Source of the DNA: Wyeomyia smithii
Taxonomy: Eukaryota > Arthropoda > Insecta > Diptera > Culicidae
Length of the DNA stretch: 64,000 bases
Assembly: GCF_029784165.1 (NCBI RefSeq)
Contig: NC_073695.1
Span: 53,651,967 to 53,715,966 of the forward strand
Direction: 5' to 3'
Shown here: piece by piece, positions 1 through 12,477 of the stretch
Numbering within the stretch: the stretch's first letter is position 1
How the letters are laid out: every line of letters starts with the position of its first letter
Program-made: the position numbers and the translations under genes
The notes under the pieces: generated by a model
What the model was told of the DNA's origin: nothing
The model's input: only the letters and a program-made list of their open reading frames with translations
The model's database searches: none

Positions 1-221
1 TCCAGCAAGATGGCGCCCCATCCCACACCGCAAAGGTTGTTCAGGCGTGGTGTGAGGGAAACTTCACCGATTTCATTTCGAAGAATGAATGGCCTCCGTC
101 GTCTGCGGATCTGAATCCACTGGATTATTTCGTGTGGGGATACATTCAGGGGCACTACATCAGATACATCAGGATACATCAGATTTTCTTCTTATTCTTT
201 GAGTTTTTTGTCACCCTGTAG
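1..221 (+). pseudogene. Tc1/mariner transposase, C-terminal DDE fragment (DD37D spacing)
   Basis: Frame 3 is open from the window edge to the TAG at 219-221. It begins QQDGAPSHTAKVV, the second catalytic Asp block of IS630/Tc1/mariner transposases, and continues to SSADLNPLDYFVW, the third block. The Asp codons are at 9-11 and 123-125, so 37 residues lie between them, the spacing of the DD37D (maT-like) mariners known from insects. The first catalytic Asp and DNA-binding domain lie off the window or are lost. After FVWGYI the reading degenerates into a short TACATCAG repeat, so the tail is not native and no terminal inverted repeat is visible. A dead relic is the likely state. Confidence 0.85.
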
Positions 222-500
222 AACCAAGGCCCAGAGTGCCGAACCGTATATACCATTCGACTCAGCTCGACGAACTGAGCAATGTCTGTTCGGGTGTATG
301 TGTGTTGTCTGTATGTATCTGCTGCAAAATACTAACGCACCTTTCTAACAGAACGCAATATATGATTTTGTTGATCTTATACGCAAACGAAAGTTACTGT
401 GCTTCCCCAGAATGCTACCGAGTGGATTTTCGATTAGTGGCTTAGATTTTAAAATATTGATCAAAGAGTATTTTTTATATGAGACATTTAACTTTTAAGG
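222..500 (+). repeat. Dispersed repeat family A, copy 1
   Basis: This stretch recurs in reverse orientation at about 50612-50930, with the same order of motifs: CCGAACCGTATATACCATTC, CTCAGCTCGACGAACTGAGC (a near palindrome), a GT-rich tract, then CGAGTGGATTTTCGATTAGT. The long shared order marks an interspersed repeat, probably a LINE 3' region, but no coding sequence allows a clade. Here the GT tract is short and interrupted, whereas copy 2 has a pure (CA)n run. Confidence 0.7.
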
Positions 501-540
501 CAAAATGAATAGCACGGAGGGCCATGTTGAGATGGTCGGG

Positions 541-895
541 TTTGGTTTTTTTTCAAACCTTTACCCGACCCGTACCCGAAACTTTTTTTTTTCGATCAAA
601 CCCGAACCCGACCCGAACCCGAAAATTTTATTTTTGTGGAACCCGAACCCGAACTGAACCTGAAACTGTAAAACCCAAGCCCAAGAATTCTTTTTAGGGG
701 TCGATTTTTGTTCAACCAATTTGAGAATGCCCTGCAGCTTTGAGCCTCGAATGTGTAATGATATTGACTTTTACAGTTGCATGAAATTAGACATCATTAT
801 CTTATAAAAATGCTCATTTGATATAGTCGGACTTCGAGTTTACAGACCTAAACCCGACGTTTTCAAACCCGAACCCGACCCCAACCCGATAAATT
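541..895. repeat. CCCGAA/CCCGAC hexamer-rich repeat, left block
   Basis: Runs of AACCCGAACCCGACCCG-type hexamers occur at 545-680 and 840-890, separated by non-repetitive DNA. A matching block lies at 3086-3190 and a short one near 24660. The repeat is a degenerate simple-sequence family. It is not a telomeric TTAGG array. Confidence 0.7.
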
Positions 896-896
896 T

Positions 897-3042
897 TGAC
901 GTAGGACTACGTCTAACCGCACTATATTGAAATACATTCTGCGGAAACTAAAACCAAGGTTTAACGTTGGAATGAAAGATTTCAAATGGTAATACTGATG
1001 TAAACACATGATGGATCACAATAATCAATATGTCGTTGGATTGATAAAATGATGGGCAATTTTTTTATACTTCAGTTATCATTATCACTTTATTGTTAAA
1101 CAATGAAAATTGAATAAAAGTTTCAAGGTCGAACTTTTACAAACAATGCACCAATCACATGCGAGCATGCCTGGCACAGACTTCACGAGTAGACACCAAC
1201 TTCCTGCTGTGATATCCTGTATAGCAGTGGCAAAAAAAAAATTGACAGAATCATTAGGTCAACTGATATTTACTTTTATGAGCCTAGACTATTTTGATGT
1301 CTTGAAGGTGAGCTTTTTCGGAAAGTGCGTAACCACCTCCACAAACAGACAGTTTTACGCTCTGCTGTTAGAATGTTATTAAAACTGATGTCTTGAAGGA
1401 AAACATTGCCTGTGCCAGCAACAATACTGCACCGAGCAAAGTATGAATAGAGCGCTGGTCACTCGTCGTCTATTAGTGCAGAAGAACTCGATATTCATTT
1501 GTGTACAGCAAGGCCAAGTGAAGACTACATTTCCGCTGTCAAGCACAGTGAGGCGAATCGAATTACCGTTTGAATTGTCTTCTTCTTCTTCTTGCTTCGA
1601 ATAGTAGCAAATATCAGTATTCAATATTATTCGAGTGCCGCAAAATACGCTGCGCCACCGGGACAACAAAATTATGTGCGTGTCGTTAGAGGCAGATAGC
1701 AGGGTATTTAAATTTGGTGCATTGTAGGGATAAAATACGTTGTTCATTTTTGAACTCTACACTCTGTTTTTCTCAGATTTATTATAACTAAATATAAAGT
1801 ATTTAAAAGACAATATGAAACCAAAAAGCTCCATACAGATCTTTGAATAGGTAAATAATAAATGAATTCAATATGACAATCCTAGTTGCATCCCGCGGTG
1901 GTGGAAAACCAAACTCATTCCATTTTGATATTAGAGTACCAACATTTGTATTTATATTTTTCAATTAATTTTTTTTACATTAGCATTTTCAAGATAATAT
2001 TACTCTCCATAACCTAACTAGTAATTGAACAACACTATGCAAACAATTATTGTTGAGGCTAATGCTGTTTATCATTGTAGCCCGGTTTATTTTTGAAGAT
2101 AACTGACATATGACTTTAAAATATGGTAGCTTCGTTGTTTTTTAGTTTCTTGAAACTGTCTCTTTCTGATTTTGTTTACTGATAAAATGTTTAAATTGAT
2201 CTGAATTGAAAGTTAACATGTTCATAATATTCTCTGTCAATTTTAAATTTTCTGTAAATACACATTTTCGTCTAAAAACTGTAATTTTTTATCGTTTTTT
2301 TTCCACGAACTTGAAACCGCAATAAATTTTTTTATGTGACATCTTTGGCGCTTTACGGTGAGTGGGCCATTTTTCACAAGACAAATAAAAATAGAAGGAA
2401 GATTAATTTCTAATAAATCGTACTCAATTCAGAAGGTTGCCTTTTCGCGTATTGAAGGAAATTGACTGTATTATATTGAAAGGTATTCATCAATATATAT
2501 GAGTATATTTTCACTTTTAAAATAGAGTGCTGCAAATCAATAATCAAAATACAGACCCCGTTCGATTTTGGGAACACGCCAGAATTTTTTCTGTTGCCAA
2601 AATCGAACAATGCCAAAAATGAACGGTTCTCTTTTCGTAATGTTTTTACTTCAGCGGCCAATGACGACATTAACGGTAGAATTGGCCACCAATAAACTAG
2701 TTTTAGTTCCAAGTCGTTTGAGGTGTCGCTTGATGAATTTAGGCTGACGACCTAGATACTTGATATTACCACCCGAGTAATTAGAGGTATAGTACTGCTT
2801 TGGTCATGATCATTATATTACAGGAACATGTTCCGGTCATTTCTCAGGAACCGTTTTAACGATTTCGGTCATCCGCTACGGCAACATTAAGAACTAACAT
2901 ATCTCTCTTTTGGAGGATGTTGAGCTTAAGTTGGTTAAAAAAATCAAGAAATCTAAAAACATGTGATTAAACATAATCGCTCGTTTTTTGGCATCAAACA
3001 GTGCCTCAAAAGGAAATATAAAACTATTGTAGTCCTACGTCA
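897..3042 (+). mobile_element. Unclassified element bounded by TGACGTAGGACTACGTC palindromes
   Basis: The left end TGACGTAGGACTACGTCT (897-914) and right end GTAGTCCTACGTCA (3029-3042) form an inverted pair, each itself an imperfect palindrome. CCCGAA repeat lies on both sides, as if the element had landed in it. The first ~670 bp (897-1570) is homologous to 36743-37385, which has the same palindrome at its head, so this is a dispersed family. No transposase or other protein is encoded; 1570-3020 is AT-rich with only chance ORFs. The ~45 bp after the right palindrome (TATGCGGTCG and on) is also shared with the element at 54550-56186, so the true boundary may lie near 3085. Confidence 0.45.
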
Positions 3043-3085
3043 ACTATGCGGTCGTGTCTTGGATACCACCTTCCTACTTTTGTTT

Positions 3086-3190
3086 CCACCAAACCCGAAA
3101 CCGACCCGTACCCGACACCTTCAAAAATTTTCAAATGGGTACGCGTCGGGTTCGGGTTTCGGGTTTTCAAACCCGAAACCCGACCATCTC
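3086..3190. repeat. CCCGAA/CCCGAC repeat, right block
   Basis: The same hexamer-rich repeat as at 541-895, in two orientations: AAACCCGAAACCGACCCGTA near 3091 and GGGTTCGGGTTTCGGG near 3148. A small foldback is therefore possible. Confidence 0.65.
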
Positions 3191-3199
3191 TAAAATAGC

Positions 3200-6100
3200 A
3201 CCTAATTGCAACAACAACAAAATAATCAACATGCTAAACCTATAAGATCGATGAGAATGTTGATATTTCGGTGATTTTTCAATGCAAGAACATACATTAT
3301 AGCTTAAGTGTTCGAAATTTGATGCAGTACGATACATGGTTGCCAGAATTTTTTTAATATTTTTATCAATGAATTTCTTCGTATCACGTGCTTTAAAGAA
3401 CGGCGTTAATATTACTGTGCTACAAATGATAAAAAAATGCTAGAACTTCTGGAGTGACGTAGGTTGTAGGTCTTGTTGAGTGTAACATTTGCTCATACTA
3501 GAAATTTTCCAAACACCCCCAAAATCTGAAGTTATGTTAAAAATACGATTTTTTGGATCTTAGCGCATACAACTTTTTTTAACTCAGTCATTTCTTGGCC
3601 GATTTTCAATATTTTAGCAGTTTTGATAACTAGCTCCAGAAGAGACCTTCTGTTTGCCTTGCATTATCGTAGGACCCCGATTTTCAGGACGGCAGTACCT
3701 GAACCATATTTTGAATCAAGAGTTACTAAAATGAAACGAATTCGACTCTAACTACGCAATAGCTGCCGTTTGTATTCTGTTAAATTAAAATAAAATCTTC
3801 GACATTTCATGCACATTAAGGAAATTCAATACAATTTTTCGTTTTCTAGAAGAGAATTGCGGCCTAAAAGATCGTTAGCACATCTGGCAAATTTTCAAAA
3901 TGGTTTCAAAGTTAGTTAGTACAAACCATGCGTATTGTTTCGACGGATTAGCATCGAACTCAAACATGAAAAAGATATTTCAGACGCATAATGAAATTTC
4001 TGTAAAATAATTCAAAGCACAAAAATCGACAAGACCATTAGCAGTTCGAAGCAACTTGTAATTTAAATTAAAGGTGAAGCCATAAAACTCCACTGAAACG
4101 AATCTACGGTTATTGCAGAATCGGAAAGCACGTCTGCCGGCGACGGGCTGTCTAACAAATCCATCACATCGCTCCGATTCGGTAATGAATAGTCAACATA
4201 AGCTATTACTATCATTCCATTTGAAACTGTTTGCATTGAACTTCAGACGGAATGCGTAAATAGAACGAATACGCAAACCAAGGCGATTTGTCCTTTCAAT
4301 TAATATCTATTGACTTACTTTGAATTCCAATGAACCATGTCCTGTCAAACGCAGCGCCGTCGGAATTTTCATCCGGTTGCTTGATGTGGCCTTTCCTGTA
4401 CAGTAGGTACCTACTACATCACCCGGAGACGTTAATCAAATAAAAACATGGCGGCGGCTCTTCCCGGGGCACTTTCCGCGCGAGCGCTCCCTGTGTAACG
4501 GTTTTATGCCTTGTCATAGTGTCTTTTAAGATCCGGTTCACTCCCGCTGGGTGTTTCAATTAATTTGAATTTCAAATTGGATTAGCTGCCACGTGGGATC
4601 GGCTGTACTGTAAATCGCCGGTGAGTAGCAACGCACATTCGGAGTGTAAAGTGGTAAAGGTGGTAAGAAATCGATATTCGATCCGATTCCTAGATCCATG
4701 GTTTAGATGAAGTTGTGTAGTATTGCAATTACTTAACCGAGTTTTAGTCTACACATATAATTCAATCGTTTTGAAAAAAAAAACGGCACAGCTTTTGTGC
4801 CACAATGCGATGGTTAAAGGTCGACACTAAGACGGGGTGGTACCCGATACTCTACTGCTTGTCGGAAGCGAAATTCAGGAGAAGGCCGGCTTTTGTGATC
4901 TGAGTTTAAGATATGAAACAATCGTAAAAAAACTACCACACACCTTCAGACATCGGGGATGGTTTGTAACTTTTTTTTCGGTTGTTGTTGCTGGTGGAAT
5001 GCAATAAATTGAATTAATTCCATGCATATATTTTTTATATCTTCTTTTACCTAACTTTTATGCAACATTATGCCGGGATCTAAAATATGTTGGAGGAAGG
5101 GCGATTGATATTTAAAATTTTATAGTCTTCATTATAGAGTGTCGAATTAAATTCCTGTGTTGCCTTATTCGGTGTATTCCGTATTTATTGGACACGGCAC
5201 TTTTGCACCCCAATAAATTGAAACAATCTCCTGCTGTTCACGCTTAGATTTCAGGTTTTAAGCATTTTTGCCCGGAAACCCCTCACGCGCACGGTTATGG
5301 CCGAATCAGTAAAAACCTTTTCACAATAACTTCACACAGGTAAAGCAAAACGAAGGCGATCCAAACGGAATCAAATTACTAATGAAGCGTTCCATTCCGT
5401 GCGTGTTAACTGGCAGAGATTTCTTCCACACGGAAAGCAGCATTCACCAAGTTGAGGACGGTTAGTGTGGGTTTCTGGAACGAAATCCAATAATGATGCA
5501 TCGAATCGTCATCATCATTATCAGTGCCGTCATTCTGCACCAACCACATCGACGAAGTATCCCCTCCACACTCTACCCCCCCCCCCCCCCTTCAGGCTAA
5601 TTTGAATAATTCGTTCTGATAAAAATCAGTGGCCCGTAAAAGCGACCGATAGCCCCAGACAGGGAATATCGTTTCCCTTTGCGAATCTGTTCGGCGAGTA
5701 TCCGTTCCGGTTCTACCGCGTGCGGCCCCCCGACAGGCGTGCTTCCAATAGTCGGACTAATAATAACGCACGATAAACGTGTCCGGAGGTGACGGGCCAT
5801 TCCGAATGGTCGCTCGAACAGAAGCTGCGAAGGTGTTTGGGATACCGCACCGCAATGCTATTATTCGGAGGCGTTTATTATCGCTCGTTTCCGGTGGAGT
5901 GCTCTGGTGTAAGAAAATCAAAAATCTTCTGCCTTTGCGGTTGACCTGAGCAAATGGAAATTCGCTGATCATTGATTCGCACCTACTTTATTGATCTAGC
6001 TGTGTCACATGTAACTAGTTGAAATCATCCGTAGCGTGAAAAGTTTGAATAATTCCAATTCAAAGTTATGACATGTAGCTAAATGATTTGGATAGGTTCG

Positions 6101-6574
6101 CTTATATGTGTGACACTACTAGTATATTTTATGGTAGGCAAACATACCAGAGATGTCTGTGTTTATGACCGGTGAAGCTACACTACGGGGACATTAAAAT
6201 GCAGATTGGGAAAATAATAATTTTGATATTCCAACATTCCAGTCCGTCCTGCCATGGGTATCACCAGCAAAGCTAGGCCAGGTTCCAATTTATTACATCT
6301 GCTAACAATCGAACCCAATCATAGCCGTATAATTTCCATCGAACTAAATTCCCATGTTTACTGTCGGACTCGACCGTCAAATTGATTTTACTTGTAACCA
6401 CTCAGCTTCCCCAGTAACCAACCCGTATATTTTTTTTATGATTATCACTCGGCCCGATAAAAATGTCACAAGACGACCAATAACGAACGAAACACATGTG
6501 CTAAAGCCTCTGCCCCACGACGACAACTCGGTTCCCGCTAGCTGCTACTAGACAATAAGCGTTGCTACCGTGCT
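3200..6574. other. No gene recognised; unique DNA
   Basis: No ORF with family resemblance is present. The stretch 4440-4620 is GC-richer than its surroundings and ends CGCCG before GTGAGTAGC at 4621, which would suit a noncoding first exon with a splice donor, but nothing confirms transcription. A 15 bp poly-C run lies at 5576-5590. The ORFs around 5600-5970 overlap on one strand in two frames with no homology I recognise. Confidence 0.5.
5576..5590. repeat. Poly-C tract (15 bp)
   Basis: Uninterrupted run of 15 C directly visible after CTCTA. A length-variable homopolymer. Confidence 0.95.
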
Positions 6575-7344
6575 CATAGGAGTATTTGAGCCAAAAAGCT
6601 GGCCAAAAGTCCAAGTCGCTCTATTTTGGTAGTAATTGGATATATTTACATCAAAAACGTGTTATTTTCGTATAATCAACACAAAAAACGTGACATCCAT
6701 TTGAAACATCACCCAATATATAAAATATGAGTTTAAATTCGCTTGCTCCATTTTTCTAGTGTCTTTTTACACATAATATAAAAAAAAGATTTAGAAATTT
6801 CCATATAAATCTTCATTTAATAAAATGTCAATGAAATAAAAAAGAGGAACCAGGAGGAAGATTTTTCTTTTCGTATATTTTCAGAAGGCTTTGACCTTTC
6901 TGTCAATGAATAAAGCTTCGACGGGACTTGCCCGGAAGGTTACTAATTCATAAAATTTATTTTCACAATATTATGGATTTTTCGCGGTTGGTTTTCATAA
7001 TCACTTATTTCGTAAACAATCCATGATTATTTTATGCATTCAACGTTTTAAATATTGCAAAACATTTTACTTATCTTGTAGATTATGTCCTGTGTGAGAG
7101 AAAAACTATTTGACATAATTTTTCAATTTTATACGCCACCCGAGCAGTAGCACGTATTTTTCGAACTGACCAATTTACGGTGGAATAACTTTGAAATATA
7201 ACAGTTTGGTTTATGTGATAAGACACCAATGGGTTCTGGAATAGCATGAGGGTATGTTTTAACTGAAATTAAATAAAAATAATGGAAATCGTGTATTTTG
7301 TGTGTCGGACTTTTGGCCAACTTTTTGGGTTAAATACTCCTATG
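6575..7344. mobile_element. MITE with 38 bp TIRs, TA-flanked
   Basis: Left terminus 6575-6612 starts CATAGGAGTATTTGAGCCAA. The reverse complement of 7307-7344 starts CATAGGAGTATTTAACCCAA, and the two agree at about 34 of 38 positions. If the element proper starts at GGAGTATTT, each end is flanked by TA, the target dinucleotide of Tc1/mariner elements. The 770 bp interior is AT-rich and non-coding, so it is a non-autonomous derivative. The TIR interior TTGGCCAAAAGTCC could identify the parent. Confidence 0.75.
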
Positions 7345-8889
7345 TGCCGCGCCCAGTCCAAAGCAACCCCTTTTTAATATCACCCAAGCTTCGGCACCAA
7401 TACGCACCCATTGAAACCGGATGTTCAACTTCATTGGGCCACGCTGCTGTATGTGCGTGTATGTGTGTGTGTGTGTTTGTGCTTTGATGGGATTCAAACT
7501 GCCGTGAAATGTTTAGTATCAAAAAACAACAACAAAAAAGTTGCTTCCTCTGTTGGTTCATTATGTGAGTTTTGCGCCCCCTTTACGAATGTTGTGTACG
7601 TTCGTGTCGTCCATGCAAAAACGCTGCGGTATGTTGAGGTTGGATAGGTGAGCGAAGGAAAAAACGGAAAGGGAGGTGGAGAATTGTTTTACAGCATCCT
7701 CGGGCTCTATGAAGAGGCGAACACTTGTCCTAATTAAAATTCCTTTACGAGAGCTTTTACCGCTGCTGCTGGTCGAGACTGAGACGGATGTGGAGATGGA
7801 TTTTGAGAGGCTTAGATTCATCTAGATGTATTGCCATCGATGCCCGCACGAGTAGACATGCACACGGAAGCTTTGAATTAACAACCACGCCGATGACGGG
7901 AGGGCTTTTCCGTACGATCTATTGATGCAGTTCCATACCATGGTGTGCCGGAGGAGAAGAAGAAGGAGAGGGATCCTTCGGTTAATGGAGTGTTAATAAT
8001 TTATGGCTACCGGGAGGGGAAACGTGCGATAAATTCGGAAATGCCAGTTGGGACCAAGTAAATAGCTAGTCAATTGATACATTTTGAGTTTGAATTAAGT
8101 TTCGAATATAAACTTATCTATACTTGGTGTTGTCGTGGAAAGTTGTTTCGTTTAGGGTAGAATGAAGTGTTCGGTATTAATTTCAAGTTAAACAGGTAGT
8201 GAAATTAGGTCGGTGATTTTAATTTTACTTTTATGTTCAGCCCGATGTAAATATTTTTAAAACATCTCACGCGTACAATGCGTCGATAATTACCTAGATT
8301 ATGAGTCTGAAAAATCCAATATTTTTTGTTTTGAAATGGTTTGAATCACAGCAAAAAGCAATAAAAAATAAGTCTACCAAACTCCAAGTGTTACTCGCCG
8401 AGTTCAAGTTGAACGTACCAACTTGGAGATCAGTTAACGAATAACGAAAAACGAAAGTCAACTCCAAACTCTCGAAAATGTCACCTGGAAGGCGTCGTTT
8501 AAGGAAACAGGCTTGGAGTCCAAAAGCCAAGTTTGGCGCGATATTTTTTTGTTTTGTTTGAACCAAATGTTTTAATCTTTTAAGCCAATTTTTTTATGCA
8601 TTGCGCTGGTTAGTGGTGTGCTATGGACGAACAATAACTGCGAACAAGGCGAAATTCGGAGTTTGTTGGGCGGTGGCTTGTCGGCATTATACCGTGGAAG
8701 CAACATTGATTTGATTTGATTTGATGTATTTAATTCATCCAACCTTTTGTGCTATTAATAAATGTAAGTATTTCTTAAAACCATTTCAGTTGAAACAACA
8801 TGTCCATTTTTCGCTGAAGACTCATACAAAGAAAGTTGTATTGTCACTGGCTGATGTGTCTTGAATTGATGTCAACATTTTAACAGCGG
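7345..8889. other. No gene recognised; two microsatellites
   Basis: A GT-rich tract lies at about 7446-7480 and TTGAT pentamers at about 8700-8723. Around 7860-8040 the composition is more balanced, with a GGAGAAGAAGAAGGAGAGG purine run near 7950. No coding signal is recognised on either strand. Confidence 0.5.
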
Positions 8890-9480
8890 TGGTTACCTTC
8901 AAGCATTTTCGTCGCAGTTCAAGGGTTTGGCAGATCTATCAGAGCACAATGATTTTTGTACGGTGGAAGAATACCCGGGTCTCTCTGATGTCGTTGTTGA
9001 ACGAGAAAAATAACGATGATCCCAATGTGCTTCCTTGCGGGACACCTCACTTATTGCCAAATCATTCTGACTGCGATGCTGCAAGTTTCACTACCATCCA
9101 TCTCTCACAAAGATACGTATAAAACCATGCGACAAGTCGAGAGCGTTTCAGTTACTCCAACAAGATATGAAAGATCAAGTCCTGCCTTCAGATCAATGTT
9201 CACCGCATCCGTTTTAAGTCGTTGATCTAATGTGCGCAAACAGTGTGACGAAAATTCCAGTAAATTACCAGACACCGATCTGCCTGGAAAGGAGCTATGC
9301 TGGGAGGTGCTAACGTGACTCTTCACCTGGAAGAACGATGGACTCAAGAACCTCCGAGCATACACACAGAACAGTAATGACCCTGCAGGTTTTTACGTTT
9401 TATTTGTCTCCTTTTTTGAATATAGGAAACATAAAGGATGTCTTCCAAATGCTTGGAAAAATGTAGGTTGCTAATGACCA
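8890..9480 (-). pseudogene. LINE reverse transcriptase fragment (Jockey-like), multiply frameshifted
   Basis: Read on the minus strand across several frames, the conserved blocks of a non-LTR RT appear in order: MFPIFKKGDK (near 9420-9390), a SQHSSFPGRSVSGNLLEF block (about 9310-9255), a DAVNIDLKAGLD block (RT motif A, about 9205-9170), and VPQGSTLG (motif B, about 9050-9025), followed by SFNNDI. The FADD box after motif B is gone: the frame reaches TGA TAG. The wording of motif A and the GRS/NLLEF block suits Jockey-clade elements, but the clade is not certain. Frameshifts and stops show an old dead copy. The rest of the LINE is absent. Confidence 0.8.
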
Positions 9481-10722
9481 ACTAAACAGAAAGGCAAGCG
9501 GCATCATCAAAACTATTCAGATGACTGTTAGTTGCTGTATTTAATATTTACTGAATACACTCGGTTTTGCAGTTGTTGTGATTATCAGTTGGTTTTGGGT
9601 TTTGGCGAGAGTGTGAATGTATCGATGTTTGGTTGATCTGCTGGGCACAAGAAATTTGATAGCTTTTCGGTAACGAGTAGGGCATTTTTTTATTGAACTT
9701 CATGCGGTGATTGATCGTAGAAAGGAACGGCCACATCTAAGAAGACGCTTAATGCTGTTTCTCAAAAGCATCAAGTAACTTTAATGTTTCAAGCGAAGTG
9801 CGTGTTTCAGGTTTTCAGACACAGAACAATACAACAACCGCTTTTGACATGTAGGGATTGACAGAATTCCGGTTTGCGAGTAAGACATTAATGATAAAAA
9901 ATTGAAAATTTAAAAAATATTGCATTACAAAGCTAGGCTTTGCTATAAATCTCGGTGTTCCTCAAAAAACCTCCCGCATGCGGAGTTAATAACTCGATAT
10001 TTATGAATCATTTTTTATTGATTACCGGATTAGCACTGATCATCGCGTGAAAACAATCGTGTTTCGCTTATATTTCATGATACTAAGCCTCCACACAGAT
10101 TCATGCGGTGAAAGATTTTAGTAATGAACAGCCACTTCTAGGCAAACATTGAAACGTTATTTCTCATAAGCATCGGTTAAATTTAACGTTCCACAGTAAA
10201 TCACACGTATACACTGTGGGAATGCGTATATATTTTAAAGCAATTTATGTTTTCAGCAGCAGAAAGCAACACTGCAGCCACTGTAAACATGTCATAAATT
10301 TGTCATAAAAAACGGGCAATCAAAAAAAATACGTTACTTCCAGGAAAACAAACAACTTTGATAACTGTGACAAACTAGCTCAGTCTTCATGGTCATGAAG
10401 ACTGGGACTAATAGGGGGTACTTTTGCATGCTGTAGTACAAAATAATCGCATGTCAGTCCCACTTCAATTTATTCCATTGTAATTGTTAGAAATTGTCTT
10501 TTTATGGAACAAAAGTATCAAAAACATTGAAATTCATCCATCTGAAAAGAAAACACATCAATATTGGAAGCGGAACGTATTTTTTTAACTAAACATTTCA
10601 ATTCTTCAAACGCTGTTTTCTTCGTTCGATGATTTCACAGATGGGACTGATGTGCGTTTCACGGCAGTTTATTCGGCCATTTTAGATTTGGTTGAAACTT
10701 GGTACAGATGTTTCTATGGGCT
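9481..10722. other. No gene recognised
   Basis: AT-rich DNA with no supported ORF. Two related stretches (about 9640-9775 and 10100-10200) share 'atgcggtgA...ATTTCTCA(T/A)AAGCATC' in the same order, indicating a diverged local duplication of roughly 430 bp spacing. Confidence 0.4.
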
Positions 10723-11052
10723 CAGTGACGTAGTGTGACCGGGTGATACCCGGGGCCGAAAATGTGGGTGTCACCCCTTTCCCGCTGGATGTCACCCCCA
10801 CCAGGTTGCAGTGAAATCATTTTGTTATTAAAAATTGTGAGAGTTTGCACGTTCGTTTTCAATTGCACTAAATCGACCTATTTTTGAAAAATTAAAATTG
10901 AAATTTTAAATTATACTCTTAGAAGCAAATTTTTATAATTTTCGAGAGTTTCGCCGTGACCCCCACCTAATTGATAATTAATTTCAATGTCATCTTTTTG
11001 AAGGTTACACATATGAAAATTTTCCTCGTGGTTGTCACCCCCTACGCCAGTG
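10723..11052. mobile_element. hAT-like MITE (330 bp)
   Basis: The left end CAGTGACGTAGTGTGACCGG and the reverse complement of the right end (CACTGGCGTAGGGGGTGAC) form imperfect TIRs of the CAGTGGCGTAG type. The flanking octamers TATGGGCT (10715-10722) and TACGGGTT (11053-11060) match at 6 of 8, consistent with an aged 8 bp target duplication, as hAT elements make. There is no coding content. A relative with the GGTGACACCCGGGGCC motif lies around 48700-48840. Confidence 0.65.
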
Positions 11053-11231
11053 TACGGGTTTAAGATAGCATTTTCAGCCATTGTTTATTTTAATCACGAC
11101 TTATTTCTGAGAAGGGTCAAAATGGCAATAATGATTAGCAATATTTTTAGAGAAGAAACGGTCTCTCTGATCAGTGTGACGTCTTCGGCAAAGTTGTACA
11201 TAATGGGTTTGTCTTTCCGATAAAATAAACA

Positions 11232-12361
11232 GAGCAATTCCACAAAAAATGGGCTATCAATTTAATCGACCATTTTTGATTTATCTGACACTTTGCATAG
11301 ACGTTTCTGTGGGCAAAAGATGCCATTTTGGGAAGGTTTTTATGATTACAAATATTTTTAGGGCCAAAACGGTTTGTTTGATCGGTGTGACGTCTTCGGC
11401 AAAAATGTGAATAATAATTTTATCTTTCCGAAAAAAATCTACACTTTTAAAATATTATTTATTTAAAAAAAAGTTGAAATAAAAATAAAAATTGACTATC
11501 TAAAGAAGGTCATTTTTAAAAAATCTATTTTTTCGTGAAAACTACAAAAGATTACCTAAACAATGCAATCGGCTCGATCAGGGAGAAATCAAGGAAAAAA
11601 AGTTATGATTTTTTGAAAAAAAAAATAATTTTTGTTTCGGGTACAATTTTTTTTTTCGGAAGGACAAATTGATATCTACAACTTTGCCGAAGACACTATG
11701 CCAATCATTCAACCGTTCAACGGCTGTAGAAATATTTTTTATTTCCCATAGAACACTCTATGGGGAATTATAAATAATTTTACAGTCAAAACAGCGTGTT
11801 TGATTGGCATACTTTCTTTGGCAAAGTTTTAGATAAAAATTTTGTCCCTTCATGAAAAATTTTTTCCTGTGAATAAAATTAAAATTTTTTTCAAAATATC
11901 AAAATATTTTTTTCCTGATTTCTCCATTACCGGACCGGTTGCATTGTTTAGGTAATCTTCTGTAGTTTTTATAAAAAATTTAGATTTTTAAAAAATGACA
12001 CTTTTTAGATATTTAGTTTTGAATTTTTCTTTTACCTTTTTTTCAAAAACAAAATTTTTTTATTAAGTGTATGGTTTTTCGGAGAGACAAAACTATTATC
12101 TACAATTTTGTCGAAGACGTCACACCGATCAAACAAACGGTTTTGCCCCCAAAAAATATTTGTATATTTGGTTTTTATGAACCTTCCTAAAATATCATTT
12201 TTCAATAGCTTCTCAGAAATGAGTCGTGTTCCTAAAAATTAAGCCAATAGCACAGAATGGCAACTTTTGCCTATAGAAACGTCCATGCAAAGTTTTAGCC
12301 AAATCAAAAATGACAATTTAAAAAAAATATTAACACTGGGACATTTTCTGTTGAACTGCTC
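11232..12361. repeat. Large imperfect palindrome / foldback repeat, centre near 11755
   Basis: The two halves pair along their length. GTGTGACGTCTTCGGC (about 11385) answers GTCGAAGACGTCACAC (about 12110). GATTACCTAAACAATGCAAT (about 11550) answers ATTGCATTGTTTAGGTAATC (about 11938). CCCATAGAACACTCTATGGGG lies at the centre. The outer ends GAGCAATTCCACA (11232) and its counterpart AACTGCTC (12361) also pair. Indels have accumulated, so it is old. There is no coding sequence. Motifs such as TTCGGCAAAGTTGTA recur at 11200 and in altered form near 13570, so it is a dispersed family. Any transcript would fold into a long hairpin. Confidence 0.75.
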
Positions 12362-12477
12362 TACAGCATAAAGAAAAAAAAAATTAGGGAAAATAATAAA
12401 AGTAATCTAAAGTATTTACCTGAAAAGCTCGTTTTTTAAAACCGGATTTTGTATCAAAATTACAAAAATTACGAAAT

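Noticed and set aside
541..3190. CCCGAA/TTCGGG runs as telomeric repeat
   Set aside because: The hexamer is not an insect telomere repeat (TTAGG), runs are short, degenerate, in both orientations and internal to other repeats.
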